Source: JARRKC01 sp963723965
Lineage (GTDB): Bacteria > Acidobacteriota > UBA6911 > RPQK01 > JAPXNP01
Direction: 5' to 3'
Assembly (NCBI GenBank): GCA_963723965.1
Contig: CAVRSV010000006.1
Coordinates: 259,770 to 323,769, forward strand
DNA length: 64,000 nt
Shown here piece after piece: positions 7,501 to 15,325 of this stretch. Within the stretch, counting starts at the first letter, position 1. Every line of letters begins with the position of its first letter. A program made the translations under genes and the position numbers. The notes under the pieces are model-generated. The model was not told where the DNA came from and ran no database searches. It saw nothing but the letters and a program-made list of their open reading frames with translations.

Positions 7501-9445
7501 GGGCGGCTCCTCACTGGGGGCGGTTTCCGCCGATGGCCGGCTCCTGTGGGAGATCCAGGTTGGCGAGAGCACAGGCGGGAATTGCCAGCCCGTTGTGGGC
7601 GAACAAGGCCAGGTCCTTTGCGCATTCGGGAATTCCGTCGCGGCCTTCGGTCCGGCGGGACAGCGGATCTGGTCATTTCAGGCTGACGACGAGGATGAGG
7701 CATTCGGCCCGTACCTGGCCGTCGACGCAGCCGGAACGGTTTACGCCGTGTCGACGCGGCGGGAGGGGACGGGCGCTGACGGCCTTCTCTACGCTCTGGA
7801 CGGACTCGGGAAGCTGCGCTGGAAGGTTGCTCTACCGGGCGAGCGATTCGAGGCGGCGGTCCCTTCCTTCGACCGCGCCGGCAATCTCTACCTGGTCTCC
7901 GATCAAGGCAGCCTCTTCTCGCTCTGGACGGGCAGCTCGGTGATCTCTGAGGGCTGGTCGGTGGCAGGAGGGGGGGGCCAGCATACCGGACGCAGGGCCG
8001 CCACCGAGACTCCGCACCTCTATTTTGCCCAGTTTGCGGACGGGGCCGGTGCGCTGGCCAGCCAGCTGATTCTCCTGAATCCGAGCCGGAAAGGGGAAAT
8101 CGAGACACGGGTCCGCCTGAGAGACGGCGCAGGCCGACCGATGATCGTCGATCTCAATGGCACGACCATCGAGGGAGAGATGACCGTCCCGGTGCCCCCG
8201 GAGGGCTTGCGGTCGCTTCGAACCGATTCTTTTGGAGATCTGCAGGTAGGTTCGGTGTCCGTCGAGTCGACGGGGAACCTTGGCGGTCTGATTCTGTTTG
8301 GCGGCTCGGTTGGTCTGGCGGGCGTGGGCGCCAGTGCGGAGCAACTGTCCGGCTTTCTGGTGCCCATCGAAACCCGCCGGGAAAGCGGGCTGGACACGGG
8401 CGTGGCCATGATGAATCTGGAGGGTTCGGGCCAGCAGGTCAACCTCGAACTTCTGGACCGCGACGGCCGGAGCCTGGCCGAGTCCACTCTGGCCGGAGAA
8501 GAGCAACTTGCGGCCGGCGGACACCTGGCCCGATACGTCGACGGCTTCCAATGGAGCCGGCCCGTCGATTTCTCCAATTTCACTGGGCTCCTCAAGGTCA
8601 CCGGGACCGGACGGTTGTCGGCCACGGCCATCCAGACCCGGCCGGGCCAGTATGCGACGATGCCGGTGACGGCGTGGTCGGATCGGCAGTGGGGCAGGCT
8701 GCTCGATCACCCGCTTCAGGCCCAAGTCGTTGCGGCCCCCGCCAAACCCTGTCGCCTGCAGTTTGCCCAGTTCGCCGACGGCACCGAGGGAACGGCGGCC
8801 CTGTTCAGTGAAATCCTCCTCTTCAATCCCGACCGGTCTTCGAGCGTCCAGGCCACACTCGAGCTCAGGGACGATAACGGAAGTCCGATCCAAGTCGATC
8901 TCAACGGTCAAACCGTCGATGGGACGCTGACGTTGACACTGCCGCCCCTGGGCCTGAGGACCCTCCAGACCGACGGCCGAGGCCCGGTGGTGACGGGCTC
9001 GGTCACGGTCGAATCGGACCAGCCACTATCCGGAGTGATCGTCTTCGGCGGCAGTGTGGGACTCGCAGGCGTCGGCTCGAGTCAGGAACTGTCCGGTGGT
9101 TTCCTCGCCCCGGTCGAAACCGACGCGGCGCAAGGGATCAGCACGGGAATCGCCTTCGTCAACCTCGAGGACCGGGAGATCGGGCTGGAATTGTCGCTTC
9201 TCGACCCGGACGGGGAGCTCGTGGCCCAGGCTCGTCTGGAGGGAGGGCAGGCGCTGCCGGCACGGGGGCATCGGGCCCTTTTCGTCGATCAGATTGGCTG
9301 GGACCACGCGGTCGACTTCAGCCACTTCAGCGGGTCGTTGAAGGTCGGAGCCGACGGCCCGATCGCTGCGACGGTCCTTCAGACACGACCCAACCAGTTC
9401 GCCACGATGCCGGTGGTGCCGGTTGCTCCGCCTCAACAGCCGTAG
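4595..9445 (+). CDS. Giant secreted protein with PPC-like domains, beta-propeller repeats and duplicated C-terminal module
   Basis: I place the start at GTG 4595, after GGCGGGG, because it begins a good signal peptide (INRGHLLLFLPGLFVLSLGG...WAQ); the open frame extends upstream through the dead kinase. The mature protein of about 1,590 residues has three pre-peptidase C-terminal-like beta domains (4690-5600; GDRVEGEISTPGERDLYRFE is typical). A repeat region follows, rich in YLVVWSG, FDVFGQRL and VTWQQD blades (5640-6830). Next is a PQQ/Trp-rich propeller-like region (6860-7960) with WELRT-type strands, then two copies of a module of about 217 residues starting FAQFADG. No catalytic motif is evident, so this is probably a cell-surface or secreted adhesive or scaffold protein. 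Function unknown. Confidence 0.85.
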   Translation: MINRGHLLLFLPGLFVLSLGGHLLWAQTPLSCGDRVEGEISTPGERDLYRFEGNQGEAIQVVGESIDPGLQLEIQVLDPSGVLIGSKSIASPRSGSIKLPETGQYRLAVRDYLDQATGRYALSLQFTTGRCAVPIDCGDSREGPVSKRAEQAAFSFEGHAGEAVRVTTGLESSASKYPVVEVFGPGGNRLGWSPSGDSGSLVLTEDGTHTLLLSGFYSFFDQPHPDRYGVSLQFSTGQCASPLGDGGVLERSVDRLVQQDAVAFEAGASSWVHLESEALDYDPWTPQFTLFDQLGTQVETAAGSPVDFFIPRDGSYTAVVASRGVPRRTFRTRLGLPASRLTAVTERLYQSPVEHSAVAFSSRHDEYLAVYALDVSGFGEYEIYGRLLDAADLQPKGDEFRVSRMGPELDPQFQAADPDVTYDPVGDRYLVVWSGEKSTDGKFEVYGQFLSAGTGTAIGQDDFNITSTGSATNTAFGSFRPKVRSLPSSGQFYLVWHADTRQDGAFDVFGQRLAASGSPLGSPARLNGVATTNAASSSRNPSLAYDADQGEFLVVWQGPGATGAVSAIRAARVNAATGTIVSPGEFIISDATDEAPPVSSDAPPDVSFSRSEGVYLVVWSSAGGRILGRRVNAATGTRLGFGSTPLNSGSGGSLPRVSRTGADREFLVTWQQDRGGGELEISGQRIDSLSGLRKGELQLQISRVGPDGDSRYAARFPSLCPEGRDDGYLLLWAGNARPSGGNHLTATDVPFHDSRTTGDLNWVLSARETPSGTGGPLFSGAVSTAGEDGLVVTGGFGALTRMDSDASVLWSLRTSDFTSEPIGRPMSAGDGTFLIPGQAGRGWETGHLNAVSQSGTRIWERGVAEGAWMPLAEGPDSVLYGPSSRGLSALDSNGETLWEFPTVDFTPTTAPAVDPAGRLLLGARSIDTPAQSRLYSLSLSGTPAWLLDVDWDIGGDYSIALGADGTAYVGGSSLGAVSADGRLLWEIQVGESTGGNCQPVVGEQGQVLCAFGNSVAAFGPAGQRIWSFQADDEDEAFGPYLAVDAAGTVYAVSTRREGTGADGLLYALDGLGKLRWKVALPGERFEAAVPSFDRAGNLYLVSDQGSLFSLWTGSSVISEGWSVAGGGGQHTGRRAATETPHLYFAQFADGAGALASQLILLNPSRKGEIETRVRLRDGAGRPMIVDLNGTTIEGEMTVPVPPEGLRSLRTDSFGDLQVGSVSVESTGNLGGLILFGGSVGLAGVGASAEQLSGFLVPIETRRESGLDTGVAMMNLEGSGQQVNLELLDRDGRSLAESTLAGEEQLAAGGHLARYVDGFQWSRPVDFSNFTGLLKVTGTGRLSATAIQTRPGQYATMPVTAWSDRQWGRLLDHPLQAQVVAAPAKPCRLQFAQFADGTEGTAALFSEILLFNPDRSSSVQATLELRDDNGSPIQVDLNGQTVDGTLTLTLPPLGLRTLQTDGRGPVVTGSVTVESDQPLSGVIVFGGSVGLAGVGSSQELSGGFLAPVETDAAQGISTGIAFVNLEDREIGLELSLLDPDGELVAQARLEGGQALPARGHRALFVDQIGWDHAVDFSHFSGSLKVGADGPIAATVLQTRPNQFATMPVVPVAPPQQP
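8020..9414 (+). repeat. Tandem duplicated C-terminal domain (FAQFADG module)
   Basis: Two in-frame copies, 8020-8668 and 8755-9414, repeat the same order of motifs: FAQFADG, a strand of LLNP/LFNP, DLNG-T, GSV-VES, LFGGSVGLAGVG, GFL-P-ET, a VDFS-F-G-LKV strand and QTRP-Q-ATMPV. The copies are about 45-50% alike at protein level by eye and lie about 735 bp apart. The module recurs as a looser relative at the end of the 18295-24132 protein, suggesting a common C-terminal cell-surface domain in this genome. Confidence 0.8.
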
Positions 9446-9503
9446 CGTGGCGACGCATGCCCCTCCGGAAGTCGGAACCTGCCAGCGGGACGGCACGTCG
9501 CCA

Positions 9504-10934
9504 TCACTGGTTCCCGCTCGCCCCCGGTTCGCCGAAGCCCGCCGTGGCGTCATCGAGAATCAGCACCCAGTCGCGGCCCCGTCCTGATGTGGGAGGAGTA
9601 TAGGTCTGAATGCTCGTCGTGTCGCCCGCATGCAGGGGGTAGGCGACACCATAGCGGGGATCGAACCAGGTTTCGCGAATCTTCCGGGACCGAATGACGC
9701 CTTTGTCCACCGTAAAGGACTCACCCCAGGGACTGTAGACGAAGGCAAAGCTCCCGTCTTTCGCCCGGGCCGCGCGAATCTTCGCTCCCCCCGAATCGGG
9801 GCCGCTCAGAATCATCGCCTGGTCGGGCTCGAGCTTCCAGTAGGGCCGAGATTCGAACAGCCGGCGCAAATGGCCCATCTGAAAGGCTCCAGGGTGATCC
9901 AGCGCGTCGAACCAGGGGATCCTGGCCCAGATAATCGGGTCGCGCCCAGGCTGCCACATCTGCCAGATGCTGTTGTTGCCATACGCGTGGCCGCAGGCTC
10001 CGGCCAGCAGCGACCAGTATGCCGCCTGGCGGACGTCGTCATCATCGAATCGATCCAGCCGGTTGGCATCCGCCCAGTAGAAGCCGACCGGAATGGTTTC
10101 GTAGCGGGGCTCCCCGTCGAGAGTCGGCTTTCGTGGCTCGAGGGCCCGGTCCCGCTCGACGAACAGGCCGTTGTCGTGATCGTGGGCCGCGTGGGAGGAC
10201 TGGAACATATTGAAATCGAGCCACTCGGCGTTGTGCAGATAGTCGGAAGAGCGACCCGGTCCGCGGGGGTGATACGTGATGAGGTGATTTCCTCCGTCAC
10301 CTGCCCGCAACCCCTGGGCCATGGCTTCGATCAGTGCGTACTCGTCCGGGCTTTCGATATTCTGGTCGCCACCCAGAATCCAGATCACCGGTTTGTCCCG
10401 GTAGCGGTTGCCGAGGAAGCGGCCATAGGAGCGCGCCGATTCCTCCGTAAACAGGCGGATGCGGTTTTCTCCGACGAGCTTCCAGTAGGATCCCCAGGTC
10501 GGGAGGAGCCCCACGAAGAGTCCCAGTTCCTGGGCCCGGTTCAAGACGTAATCGACATGCCTGAAGTAGGCTTCATTCGGCCGCCCGGGATTCCGGTCCA
10601 GCAGGGGAACCTCGCCGTAGGCATTGGGTGAATCGACACCGCCCTCGGTCGGCAGGAGGACTGCCTGGATGACCGTGAATCCCTTGCGGGCGCGATCCTC
10701 CAGATAGCGGTCCGATTCTTCGCGGTTCAAGCGATGAAAGAGTTCCCAGGCCGTGTCCCCCAGGTAGAAGAACGGCTTACCCGTGGAATCCTGCAGATAG
10801 CGCCCATTCTCCATGACCTCGAGCCGGCGTGCTTGAGCTGCCAGTTCCCCCTGGGCCCAGCCGGTCAGCAGAATCGCAGCCAAAACTGACAGTGCCAGCC
10901 TGGTTCCACCCTGTCCCCTGCTCGATAGCTGCAT
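9504..10934 (-). CDS. Secreted glycoside hydrolase, DUF4038/GH140-like
   Basis: The start is ATG 10934, with GGGGAGGTG just upstream, giving 476 residues with a signal peptide (LALSVLAAILLTGWAQGELAA). The mature start RYLQDSTGKPFFYLGDTAWE, followed by LFHRLNREESDRYLEDRA, is the hallmark opening of the DUF4038 TIM barrel found in GH140 apiosidase-like enzymes. Later motifs include WILGGDQN, ITYHPRGP, FNMFQSSHAAHD and EPRYE, the likely barrel-end acidic residues. The C-terminal 90 residues (DGSFAFVYSPWGESF...RETWFDPRYG) match the beta domain that usually follows. It probably trims a plant or algal polysaccharide in the periplasm or outside the cell; the exact substrate is not inferable. Confidence 0.85.
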   Translation of the reverse strand: MQLSSRGQGGTRLALSVLAAILLTGWAQGELAAQARRLEVMENGRYLQDSTGKPFFYLGDTAWELFHRLNREESDRYLEDRARKGFTVIQAVLLPTEGGVDSPNAYGEVPLLDRNPGRPNEAYFRHVDYVLNRAQELGLFVGLLPTWGSYWKLVGENRIRLFTEESARSYGRFLGNRYRDKPVIWILGGDQNIESPDEYALIEAMAQGLRAGDGGNHLITYHPRGPGRSSDYLHNAEWLDFNMFQSSHAAHDHDNGLFVERDRALEPRKPTLDGEPRYETIPVGFYWADANRLDRFDDDDVRQAAYWSLLAGACGHAYGNNSIWQMWQPGRDPIIWARIPWFDALDHPGAFQMGHLRRLFESRPYWKLEPDQAMILSGPDSGGAKIRAARAKDGSFAFVYSPWGESFTVDKGVIRSRKIRETWFDPRYGVAYPLHAGDTTSIQTYTPPTSGRGRDWVLILDDATAGFGEPGASGNQ

Positions 10935-11091
10935 GCGTGACACCTCCCCGGACCATTGGAGCACAGAGTCCTCGCCGGCGCACGCGAAGACACTGATTCG
11001 GGGAGATCCGAGGCGAAGACAATCGAGAACCGGTCCGTCCGTGGAGCACGCCGACGGTCCGCCCGGCAGCATGATGAAGAAATGATCCCCG

Positions 11092-11334
11092 TCAGGGACG
11101 ACGATTCAACAGAGCGCCAAGACAGGCCACGGTAAATGGAATGAGGTAGTTTGCGCCGATTCTGAGGATGAGAGGAAGGTCCACGGATTCGGACAGAATC
11201 CGGTCCGACTGGTTGACCGCGGTCAGCAGCGTTCCCACGCAGACCGCTACCAGACCGTTTCGTCGAACCAGCGACCAGGAGAACAATCTCGAGAGCGCCG
11301 GATCAGCGGAGCGCACCGGCGAAGCACTCTCCAT
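11092..11334 (-). CDS. nrtS: NrtS-like small nitrate/nitrite transporter family protein
   Basis: This 80-residue protein has two predicted membrane helices (LVAVCVGTLLTAVNQSDRI and LRIGANYLIPFTVACLGALL). The pattern RRNG-x-VGTLLTA-x-NQSD, then a second helix beginning NYLIPF, is that of the NrtS family, small proteins linked to nitrate/nitrite transport. The gene stands alone between the glycosidase and the FAD oxidase. The transport role comes from the family only. Confidence 0.7.
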   Translation of the reverse strand: MESASPVRSADPALSRLFSWSLVRRNGLVAVCVGTLLTAVNQSDRILSESVDLPLILRIGANYLIPFTVACLGALLNRRP

Positions 11335-11554
11335 ACGGACGATCCTCGCGGGATTCTGTGAGGACTCCGCGTCCCACGCGGCCGGTCCGCCCCCCGGAAA
11401 TTCGGAGCCGAATCCCCGGCCGATCGAAACCTTACGCGAGACCGCGTTGGGTGAATTCCTCAGTTTGCCGCACTATACGCTCGGCCTGAATTGCCATGCA
11501 ATGCCAAATAACGATGCGTTGTTAACTTTTGACCCAAGCGCCGACGACGACGCC

Positions 11555-12979
11555 TCACGCGGCGGGCTGAATATTCTGGTTCAGACGGAACCGGTTCTGG
11601 GGGTCGTACTTCCTCTTCAGCTCGACCAGACGCTGGTAATGCGGGCCATAGGCAGCCTGGACCCGCCCCTTCTCGTCCTCGGTCATGAAGTTCACGTACG
11701 CGGTCCCTGCCGAGAATGGGGCCGCCGCTTCGAAGAAGGCCCGCGCCCAGCCGATGCATTCGTCGTCCGCGCCAGGATCGCGCCAGCGGCCGTGCACGTT
11801 CATCACGTAGCGGATGCCACGCTGCCCGTAGGCAGTCTCGTCCCGCGGGACCCGGGACATGGCACCGGCGATGTTCCCGATGAAGATCTCGCATTCGGGC
11901 GAGGGGAGCTGCGCTACGTACTCCAGCAGCGTGCTGATGATACCGTCGCTCAACTCGTTGAAATCGTGAGATTTCCAGTAGTTTCGAGCGCCGGGAGTCA
12001 GTAGCGGATCGAAAGCAGTCTGGAAGACCGTGTATTCATGTGGCATCACCGCAGTCGCAATGGGGGTGCCCATGGCCGTCAAAGGCTTGATGGCCCTCTC
12101 GGCTCGCCCGGGGTCACCGGCGTGAATAAGGGCGAGCACGAGGACCTCCCTGCCATGAACCTCCTGCGGCAGGAAGGGCAGCGGAGGGGCCTTTCGGAGC
12201 ACCACGAAGACGCTCAGCTCTTCGCTCGCCTCGTCCATGAACCGCCGGTACTGTTTCAGGACAGATTCGGCCTCGGAGAAGGGATAGACAATCAGACCCG
12301 CGAGAAGCTGGGGGCCGACCCGGTGAAGCCTGAACTCGAACGAGGTAGCGACACCAAAATTCCCGCCACCGCCTCGGATTCCCCAGAACAGATCCGGGTT
12401 CTCCTCGGCACTCGCTTTCAGGAGCTCCCCGTCGGCGGTGACGATATCAGCGGAGAGGAGATTGTCGACGGTGAGTCCGTGCTTCCGGGTGAGCCAGCCG
12501 AAGCCACCACCCAGCGTGAGGCCGGAGACACCGGTCGTCGAATTGATGCCCAGAGGAGTCGCGAGACCGAAGCTCTGGGCTTCGCGATCAAAGTCACCCA
12601 GGGTGTTCCCGGGTTCGACACGGGCGGTCCCTTTGACCGGATCGACCCGAACGGACTTCATGGGACTCAGATCGATGGCCAACCCGCCGTCGCAGACGGC
12701 ATTTCCGGCGATATTGTGTCCGCCGCCTCGGACGGAGAGGAGCAGGTTTCCTTCCCGCGCGAATTTCACGGCCTGTTTGACGTCGGAAGCCCCGAGGCAA
12801 CGCACGATGAGTCCCGGATGGCGATCGATCATGGCGTTCCAGATCGTTCGTGCTTCCTCATAGGCCGATTCCCCCGGAAATGCCAGAGACCCGCGGAGTC
12901 GCTCCGAGAGCCCCTGGAGATCTGACTCGGTAAAAGAAACGCTGTTTCCCGAAAGAGTTGAAATCGTTGCTGATGCCAT
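11555..12979 (-). CDS. FAD-binding oxidoreductase, berberine-bridge (BBE) type
   Basis: The protein has 474 residues. The FAD_binding_4 region runs from about 55 to 200 and holds SVRGGGHNIAG, whose His is the usual covalent FAD attachment site, and the pyrophosphate-binding stretch GVSGLTLGGGFGWLTRKHGL. The C-terminus YDPQNRFRLNQNI is the typical BBE ending. There is no signal peptide, so it is a cytosolic enzyme that oxidises an alcohol, sugar or related substrate and passes electrons to oxygen. The stop is at 11555 and the 5' side faces truA with a promoter-like region (13050-13082). The substrate is unknown. Confidence 0.93.
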   Translation of the reverse strand: MASATISTLSGNSVSFTESDLQGLSERLRGSLAFPGESAYEEARTIWNAMIDRHPGLIVRCLGASDVKQAVKFAREGNLLLSVRGGGHNIAGNAVCDGGLAIDLSPMKSVRVDPVKGTARVEPGNTLGDFDREAQSFGLATPLGINSTTGVSGLTLGGGFGWLTRKHGLTVDNLLSADIVTADGELLKASAEENPDLFWGIRGGGGNFGVATSFEFRLHRVGPQLLAGLIVYPFSEAESVLKQYRRFMDEASEELSVFVVLRKAPPLPFLPQEVHGREVLVLALIHAGDPGRAERAIKPLTAMGTPIATAVMPHEYTVFQTAFDPLLTPGARNYWKSHDFNELSDGIISTLLEYVAQLPSPECEIFIGNIAGAMSRVPRDETAYGQRGIRYVMNVHGRWRDPGADDECIGWARAFFEAAAPFSAGTAYVNFMTEDEKGRVQAAYGPHYQRLVELKRKYDPQNRFRLNQNIQPAA

Positions 12980-13049
12980 GGAGTTTGCCTCCGTGCCTGG
13001 GTTGGGGCCCGCTCCTTCAGGGGCGGACGAGGAGAGTTCAAAAACTGGT

Positions 13050-13082
13050 AATAAGTGTCTCTCTTATTGACGCGCATGTCAA
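13050..13082 (-). promoter_or_regulatory. Promoter/operator region of the FAD oxidoreductase
   Basis: On the minus strand a TTGACA (13082-13077) lies about 100 bp before the ATG. The region also contains AATAAG-N7-CTTATT (13050-13068) and TTGAC-N6-GTCAA (13067-13082), two short perfect inverted repeats that meet at the -35 element. Such dyads near -35/-10 suggest a repressor site. No regulator gene is adjacent, and the -10 element is weak. Confidence 0.35.
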
Positions 13083-13227
13083 TTACGACCGCTTGTCTCG
13101 ATCGAGGGCTGGACGGCCCGTCGGGGCAGGCCGGTCACCGTGGACAATTCCCCTGGAAGCAATATTTCCGTGGCCTGCTGCGGAGAGCGGGAAGATGCGA
13201 GACCTCCTCTTTCCTGCACAAAGGTGA

Positions 13228-14055
13228 TTGAATAGCCCGGTGAGACTCAGTGCCTGGAAGTTGATACTCGAATATGACGGGTCTCGCTACCGCGGGTGGC
13301 AGTCGCAAAAGAACGCACGCTCGATTCAGGACACCCTGGCCCGGGCTGCCCGCGAAATCCTGCAGGTCCCCGTCGAACTGCAGGGGGCGGGCCGAACGGA
13401 CGCAGGCGTCCACGCCCTGGGCCAGGTGGCGCATCTCAAGGCCCAGCTTCGGAGACCGGTCGCGAGTGACCTGCTCCTTCAGAAACTCAACCAGGCCCTG
13501 CCTGCCGACCTGGTGGTGCTATCCCTCGAGTCGGTGAACGTTCGGTTTCACGCCCGCCACCACGCCGTAAGCCGAACTTACCTGTACCGGATCTCCCAGC
13601 GCAAACAGGCGTTCGCGAAGCGCTATGTGTGGTGGATCAAGGAACCTCTGGACGTGGATCGGATGGCTCGGTCCGCCCGGCAAATCACGGGACGTCATGA
13701 CTTCGCCGCCTTCTGCGCCCGGGACCATTCCCGGCCCGGCGAGTCGACGCTAGTCGTGGTCGAGTCCTGTCAGGTGGCCTGCGACGATGCCCTCATCCTC
13801 GTGCGGGTGACCGCTTCTCACTTCCTGTGGCGAATGGTTCGGCGGATCGTCGGTGCCCTCGTCATGGTTGGGAGAGGAGAGCTGAGCGAAGAAGAATTTT
13901 CCTCGCTTCTCGTCCCCGGCTGCCCGCTTTCGGGCCGCGTCGCCGAATGGACGGCGCCCGCGGCCGGGCTCTTTCTTGAAGAGGTCCGCTACCGCGAGGG
14001 ATCCTCACCCGCACCACGGCCGTTACGAGGCGACGGCATCGATGACGTCTCGTGA
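13228..14055 (+). CDS. truA: tRNA pseudouridine(38-40) synthase TruA
   Basis: The 275-residue protein isomerises uridines 38-40 in the tRNA anticodon arm. The catalytic Asp58 sits in GAGRTDAGVHALGQ, and the N-terminal EYDGSRYRGWQ and the FLWRMVRRIVG stretch are family signatures. TTG 13228 follows AAAGGTGA closely; GTG 13240 is an equally possible start 12 nt later. The C-terminus is slightly longer than in E. coli TruA. The gene stands alone between a FAD oxidase and a porin remnant. Confidence 0.95.
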   Translation: MNSPVRLSAWKLILEYDGSRYRGWQSQKNARSIQDTLARAAREILQVPVELQGAGRTDAGVHALGQVAHLKAQLRRPVASDLLLQKLNQALPADLVVLSLESVNVRFHARHHAVSRTYLYRISQRKQAFAKRYVWWIKEPLDVDRMARSARQITGRHDFAAFCARDHSRPGESTLVVVESCQVACDDALILVRVTASHFLWRMVRRIVGALVMVGRGELSEEEFSSLLVPGCPLSGRVAEWTAPAAGLFLEEVRYREGSSPAPRPLRGDGIDDVS

Positions 14056-14301
14056 CTCCTCCGACCCTACCGCTCGGGTCGGAGGCTGTCTCCGGCAGTC
14101 CACCCCCTGGGCTTGCAGGGCATCCGCGACAGCCATCGATCTTCTCGCCCGGCTGAACTCCAATCGACGATGGTGATGAATGTTGCGTTCACTGTATAAT
14201 TTCACGCGCATTCCACCTTTCGTCCTGAGGACACTCCGGGAAGTTCACTCAGGACGTGTTTCCGGTTGTCATCAAAGAGAAAGGCGTCCAAGAAGGTCCT
14301 C

Positions 14302-15304
14302 ATGGCGGTCCGGAAGTTGGGGTTACGCGGTGGAGCGTTGGTGCCTTTCCTCCTCTGCGGGTTTCGACAACTCAGCGCATATCATGCTGGGAAGACAGGA
14401 GCTGCAGTACGGCAGGCAGCGTTTGGTCAGCCCTCTGGACTGGGCCAACTCCCGGCGCACTTTCGACGTGGCCCGCGCCTCGGTTCGGCACGGCAGCTGG
14501 AACATTGACGGATTCTGGGGAATGCTGGTGCCCGTTCGGAAATACGAATTCAACACTTCGAGGCGGGGCGACACGGACTTCTATGGGGTCTACGGCACGA
14601 GAGTCATTGCCTCCCGACACCTCGTCTACGATCTCTACTGGCTCGGCTTGAACCGGCGATCCGCGGCCTTCGGCAACCTGACGGCGAGGGAGAATCGGCA
14701 GACCTTCGGCTCGCGCCTTGGCGGGCGGCTGCTTGGTTCGTCGGACTTCGATCTCGAGGGCGCCGTGCAGGCGGGTCGCCACGGCGACCGTCACATTCTC
14801 GCGGCGATGTTCACCACACAACTCGGCTACATCTGGGCGGAGCGAGCCTGGACGCCCCGGGCCTATGCCAACTTCGACTTTGCCTCCGGAGACGGCAACC
14901 CCGATGACGGCCGTTTGGGAACGTTCAACCAGCTGTTTCCGCTGGGGCACGCCTACCTGGGTTTCGCCGATTTCGTGGGGCGTCAGAACATCGAGGATCT
15001 GAGTCTGGGACTGTCAGCGGCTCCCATCCGGGAGGTGCTGCTCACCGCCGGCTGGCACAACTTCTGGAGAGCCGATTCTCACGATGCTCTCTACAACCCG
15101 GCAGGAATGGTCGTTCGTCCCGGGGGCGGAGGCGAGTCCGCAAGGGTCGGTCGTGAAATGGACGTGGTCGGCCATTATCTGTTCAATCGGTATGTGGCGG
15201 TGGAGCTGGGTTACTGCCACTTCTTCACGGGCTCTTTCCTGAGAGAGTCGGGAGGCGACGCACCCGTGGACTTCCTGTACGGCCAGATCATCACCACATT
15301 CTGA
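14302..15304 (+). pseudogene. Alginate-export (AlgE-like) outer-membrane porin, 5' end broken
   Basis: From about 14384 the frame encodes a beta-barrel of about 300 residues: MLGRQELQYGRQRLV, RTFDVARA, YGTRV and GYIWAERAWTPRAYANFDFA, then FGTFNQLFPLGHAYLGFADF, ending in an aromatic Phe. This matches the C-terminal two thirds of the alginate_export family. A possible signal peptide, MAVRKLGLRGGALVPFLLCG, starts at ATG 14302 but in a different frame, and the usual N-terminal strands are missing. I read this as a deletion plus frameshift that disabled the gene; a shortened functional barrel cannot be excluded. Confidence 0.65.
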
Positions 15305-15325
15305 GAGGCGCCCCCAGGCCGCCCT

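Noticed and set aside
9446..9503. Inverted repeat GGCGACG...CGTCGCC between convergent genes as a terminator
   Set aside because: The loop is about 40 nt and the arms only 7-8 bp, with no T-run; too weak.
11480..11535. AT-richer stretch with AACGATGCGTT and GTTAAC that resembles an integron attC core
   Set aside because: The R' and R'' core sequences are not both present with correct spacing, and no integron integrase or cassette array is visible.
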